The notes below the pieces were generated by a model. It was given only the letters and a program-made list of their open reading frames with translations. It was not told where the DNA came from and made no database searches. This document shows, in pieces, positions 5,453-6,910 of a stretch of 6,910 bases of DNA. Both the position numbers and the translations under genes were made by a program. The stretch is from an uncultured Halomicronema sp. GTDB lineage: Bacteria > Cyanobacteriota > Cyanobacteriia > Phormidesmidales > Phormidesmidaceae. The DNA lies in the NCBI GenBank assembly GCA_937897665.1, contig CALCPB010000996.1:1-6910 (forward strand), in the 5' to 3' direction. Positions within the stretch are counted from its first letter, which is position 1. The number at the start of each line of letters is the position of its first letter.

Positions 5453-5527
5453 GGCGAGTACCCGGCGGGAAGGGCAGAGCCCCTCGGCGTTTGAGGTCAA
5501 GTATTTCGCCTTCCCAAGGCCGCGTTT

Positions 5528-5552
5528 CTAATTTTGCTGGTCCAGAAATTAG
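5528..5552. promoter_or_regulatory. LysR-type operator-like dyad in the divergent spacer
   Basis: CTAATTT-N11-AAATTAG is a perfect 7-bp interrupted inverted repeat with the T-N11-A geometry typical of LysR-type regulator boxes. Within the 11-nt centre there is a further CTGG-T-CCAG (5537-5545). It lies in the 233-bp spacer between the divergent hydrolase and AI-2E-family genes, 116 nt from the hydrolase ATG and 94 nt from the other. No LysR gene is in the window. Confidence 0.35.
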
Positions 5553-5645
5553 GGGCACGTGGTGTCAACCTCTTACTCTCGGCCAATGCTTATTTCATCA
5601 ACGCCACCATAAACTAAAAGCAGTGGATACCTTGCAGCTCAACCT

Positions 5646-6854
5646 ATGACCCCATCTGAATTGCCTACACAGAGTTGGATTACCCGCTGGTGGCAATCTT
5701 TGGGGCCGTTTACGCGAACGCTGATGATTCTATTGGCGGCTCCTCTGATCGTGCTAAACGTTTGGGCGATCGCCCAAATTTTTGATTATTTTCGCGAAAT
5801 CTTGGTCGCGGTGATTGTGGCCTCTTTGCTGGCGTTTTTGCTGAGCTATCCCGTCTCTTGGCTGAAGCGGATTGGCGTTAAGCAAGGTCTAGCGTCAGTT
5901 TTTGTGCTCCTCAGCGCCGTGATTTTGTTTCTGACGGTCGGCATCACCATTTTGCCTTTGGTAATTGAGCAGGCGCAGCAGCTCGTGATCAAGCTGCCCG
6001 AATGGTTTGATTCGGGCCGAGGCCAGTTGCTGATGCTGGATGGGCGGTTTGAAAACTGGGGGCTGCCATTCAACTTAGATGGTCTAATTGAGCAGGTGAA
6101 CGATCGCCTTAAGCTGCGGTTTGAGCAGATTGCGGGAGAAGCGCTCAATCTCACCTTTGGCGTAGCGTTATTCACCGCCAATAAGCTCCTAGATATTGTG
6201 TTGGCGATCGTGCTGACCTTTTATCTGTTGCAGCACGGCGACGATGTTTGGGATGGCATTATCGGCTGGTTACCGAGCAAAATTCAGCGGCTGTTTTCGG
6301 AGACTTTACGCCTCAGCTTTCGCAATTACTTTTTGGGCCAGTTCATTATCGCTACCTTTATGGGGCTAGCGCTGACGGTCATTTACTTGGTCGTGCAGGT
6401 GCCCTTCGGCCTTTTGTTTGGCATCACCATTGGCTTGGCAGCCTTGATTCCCTTTGGTGGCACGGTGGGCATCGTGGTCGTTACGCTGCTGGTCGGTCTG
6501 AGAGATGTCAGTATCGCCGTGAAAGTCTTGGCGCTGTCGGCGTTAGTACAGCAGCTTGTTGAAAATGTTTTAGCGCCTCGGGTGCTCGGCAGCTTTACTG
6601 GCCTTAATCCTTTCTGGGTCTTCATTTCACTGCTTTCGGGGGCGCGTGTGGGTGGGCTGCTGGGGGTGATTGTGGCCGTGCCGGTAGCGGTGGTGATTAA
6701 AGAAGCCTTTACGGCAATGCGGGCCGCTCGTCGAGCCGGTGAAGAAATTGAGCCGACCCTTGATATGGCAACAGAATTAGCGGATAGCAACCCCCTCGAA
6801 ATTCTTTCTAAAACGGCGACAGGAGCGCCGCTGCTTTCAGACAGTCAGGATTAG
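5646..6854 (+). CDS. AI-2E family transporter (PerM/TqsA-like membrane protein)
   Basis: A 402-residue polytopic protein of the AI-2E/PerM family (PF01594, formerly UPF0118). Its layout is typical: two or three N-terminal helices (about 26-47, 50-70, 83-107), an amphipathic soluble segment (about 108-165), then helices at about 170-195, 228-250, 253-285 and 322-352. Family landmarks are LIPFGGTVG (267-275) and LVQQLVENVLAPRVLG (300-315). A charged cytoplasmic tail follows from about 353, including MRAARRAGEEIEP. Members act as putative exporters or permeases; named examples export autoinducer-2 or act in Na+(Li+)/H+ antiport, but cyanobacterial paralogues are mostly uncharacterised, so the substrate is unknown. 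The first ATG is used; no clear ribosome site precedes it. It diverges from the hydrolase gene, and its -35/-10 could not be identified with confidence. Confidence 0.9.
   Translation: MTPSELPTQSWITRWWQSLGPFTRTLMILLAAPLIVLNVWAIAQIFDYFREILVAVIVASLLAFLLSYPVSWLKRIGVKQGLASVFVLLSAVILFLTVGITILPLVIEQAQQLVIKLPEWFDSGRGQLLMLDGRFENWGLPFNLDGLIEQVNDRLKLRFEQIAGEALNLTFGVALFTANKLLDIVLAIVLTFYLLQHGDDVWDGIIGWLPSKIQRLFSETLRLSFRNYFLGQFIIATFMGLALTVIYLVVQVPFGLLFGITIGLAALIPFGGTVGIVVVTLLVGLRDVSIAVKVLALSALVQQLVENVLAPRVLGSFTGLNPFWVFISLLSGARVGGLLGVIVAVPVAVVIKEAFTAMRAARRAGEEIEPTLDMATELADSNPLEILSKTATGAPLLSDSQD
5761..5778. repeat. 18-bp perfect palindrome containing HIP1
   Basis: TTTGGGCGATCGCCCAAA is a perfect palindrome built on the HIP1 octamer (5766-5773), extended by five pairs on each side. 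It lies inside the AI-2E-family coding sequence (codons for WAIAQI). HIP1 cores often carry GG/CC flanks; the further AT pairs make this copy unusually long. Confidence 0.9.
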
Positions 6855-6861
6855 CCACAGC

Positions 6862-6895
6862 AGCTAAGCTCGCACTTTTCCTAAGCGAGGCAGCT
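6862..6895. other. Imperfect stem-loop after the AI-2E-family gene
   Basis: CTCGC (6869-6873) pairs with GCGAG (6885-6889) around an 11-nt loop, and AGCT (6862-6865) can pair with AGCT (6892-6895) beyond a small internal loop. It begins 8 nt after the stop codon, where a terminator would be expected, but no T-run follows before the window ends. It could be a weak terminator or mRNA 3'-end structure. Confidence 0.3.
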
Positions 6896-6910
6896 ATCTG
6901 ACCTGTGACA

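Noticed and set aside
5467..5515. GGGAAGG ... CCTTCCC inverted repeat, plus small CCTT-CCC-AAGG and GGGC-AGA-GCCC hairpins, in the hydrolase/transporter spacer
   Set aside because: The arms are short, far apart and GC-rich, with no T-tract or known family pattern. Compatible with chance.
5587..5615. Promoter candidates for the AI-2E-family gene (CATAAA or TAAACT near 5608-5615)
   Set aside because: Each -10 matches only 4/6 and no acceptable -35 lies 16-18 nt upstream.

Overview
The window is a stretch of cyanobacterial chromosome. Three things point there: cytochrome b559 and PsbL of photosystem II (PSII), the NdhC-NdhK-NdhJ subunits of the photosynthetic NDH-1 complex, and six exact copies of the HIP1 octamer GCGATCGC that is over-represented in many cyanobacterial genomes. 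Base composition and the HIP1 sites suggest a Leptolyngbya/Synechococcales-type or other non-marine lineage rather than low-GC Prochlorococcus. That finer placement is inference.

Layout. Positions 1-2153 hold a minus-strand cluster. Transcription runs rubA (membrane-anchored rubredoxin), ycf48 (PSII assembly factor), psbE, psbF, psbL; psbL is cut by the left edge, and psbJ would be expected beyond it. A second, well-formed promoter lies just upstream of psbE. Positions 2154-2490 are a 337-bp divergent control region with two inverted repeats and two sequences resembling the RpaB-binding HLR1 motif. Positions 2491-4110 carry ndhC-ndhK-ndhJ on the plus strand as a tightly overlapping operon, closed by a clear intrinsic terminator at 4137-4172. 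Positions 4252-5412 (minus) encode a membrane-anchored serine hydrolase of the beta-lactamase/6-aminohexanoate-dimer-hydrolase type. After a 233-bp divergent spacer, 5646-6854 (plus) encodes an AI-2E/PerM-family multispan membrane protein.

How the genes work together. RubA and Ycf48 act early in photosystem biogenesis, and psbEFLJ encodes core PSII small subunits, including the cytochrome b559 seed of the D2 module. The divergent ndhCKJ operon makes one membrane and two peripheral subunits of NDH-1, used for respiration and cyclic electron flow. The shared spacer gives an opportunity for coordinated light or redox control. The hydrolase and the AI-2E-family gene look like independent accessory genes with no visible link to photosynthesis.

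I see no tRNA, rRNA, CRISPR array, transposon or phage gene. I do not think the window holds a new multi-gene system. The points most worth a second look are the regulatory architecture of the rubA/ndhC spacer, an Asn at a usually aromatic position of the PsbE transmembrane helix, and a LysR-like dyad in the hydrolase/transporter spacer.
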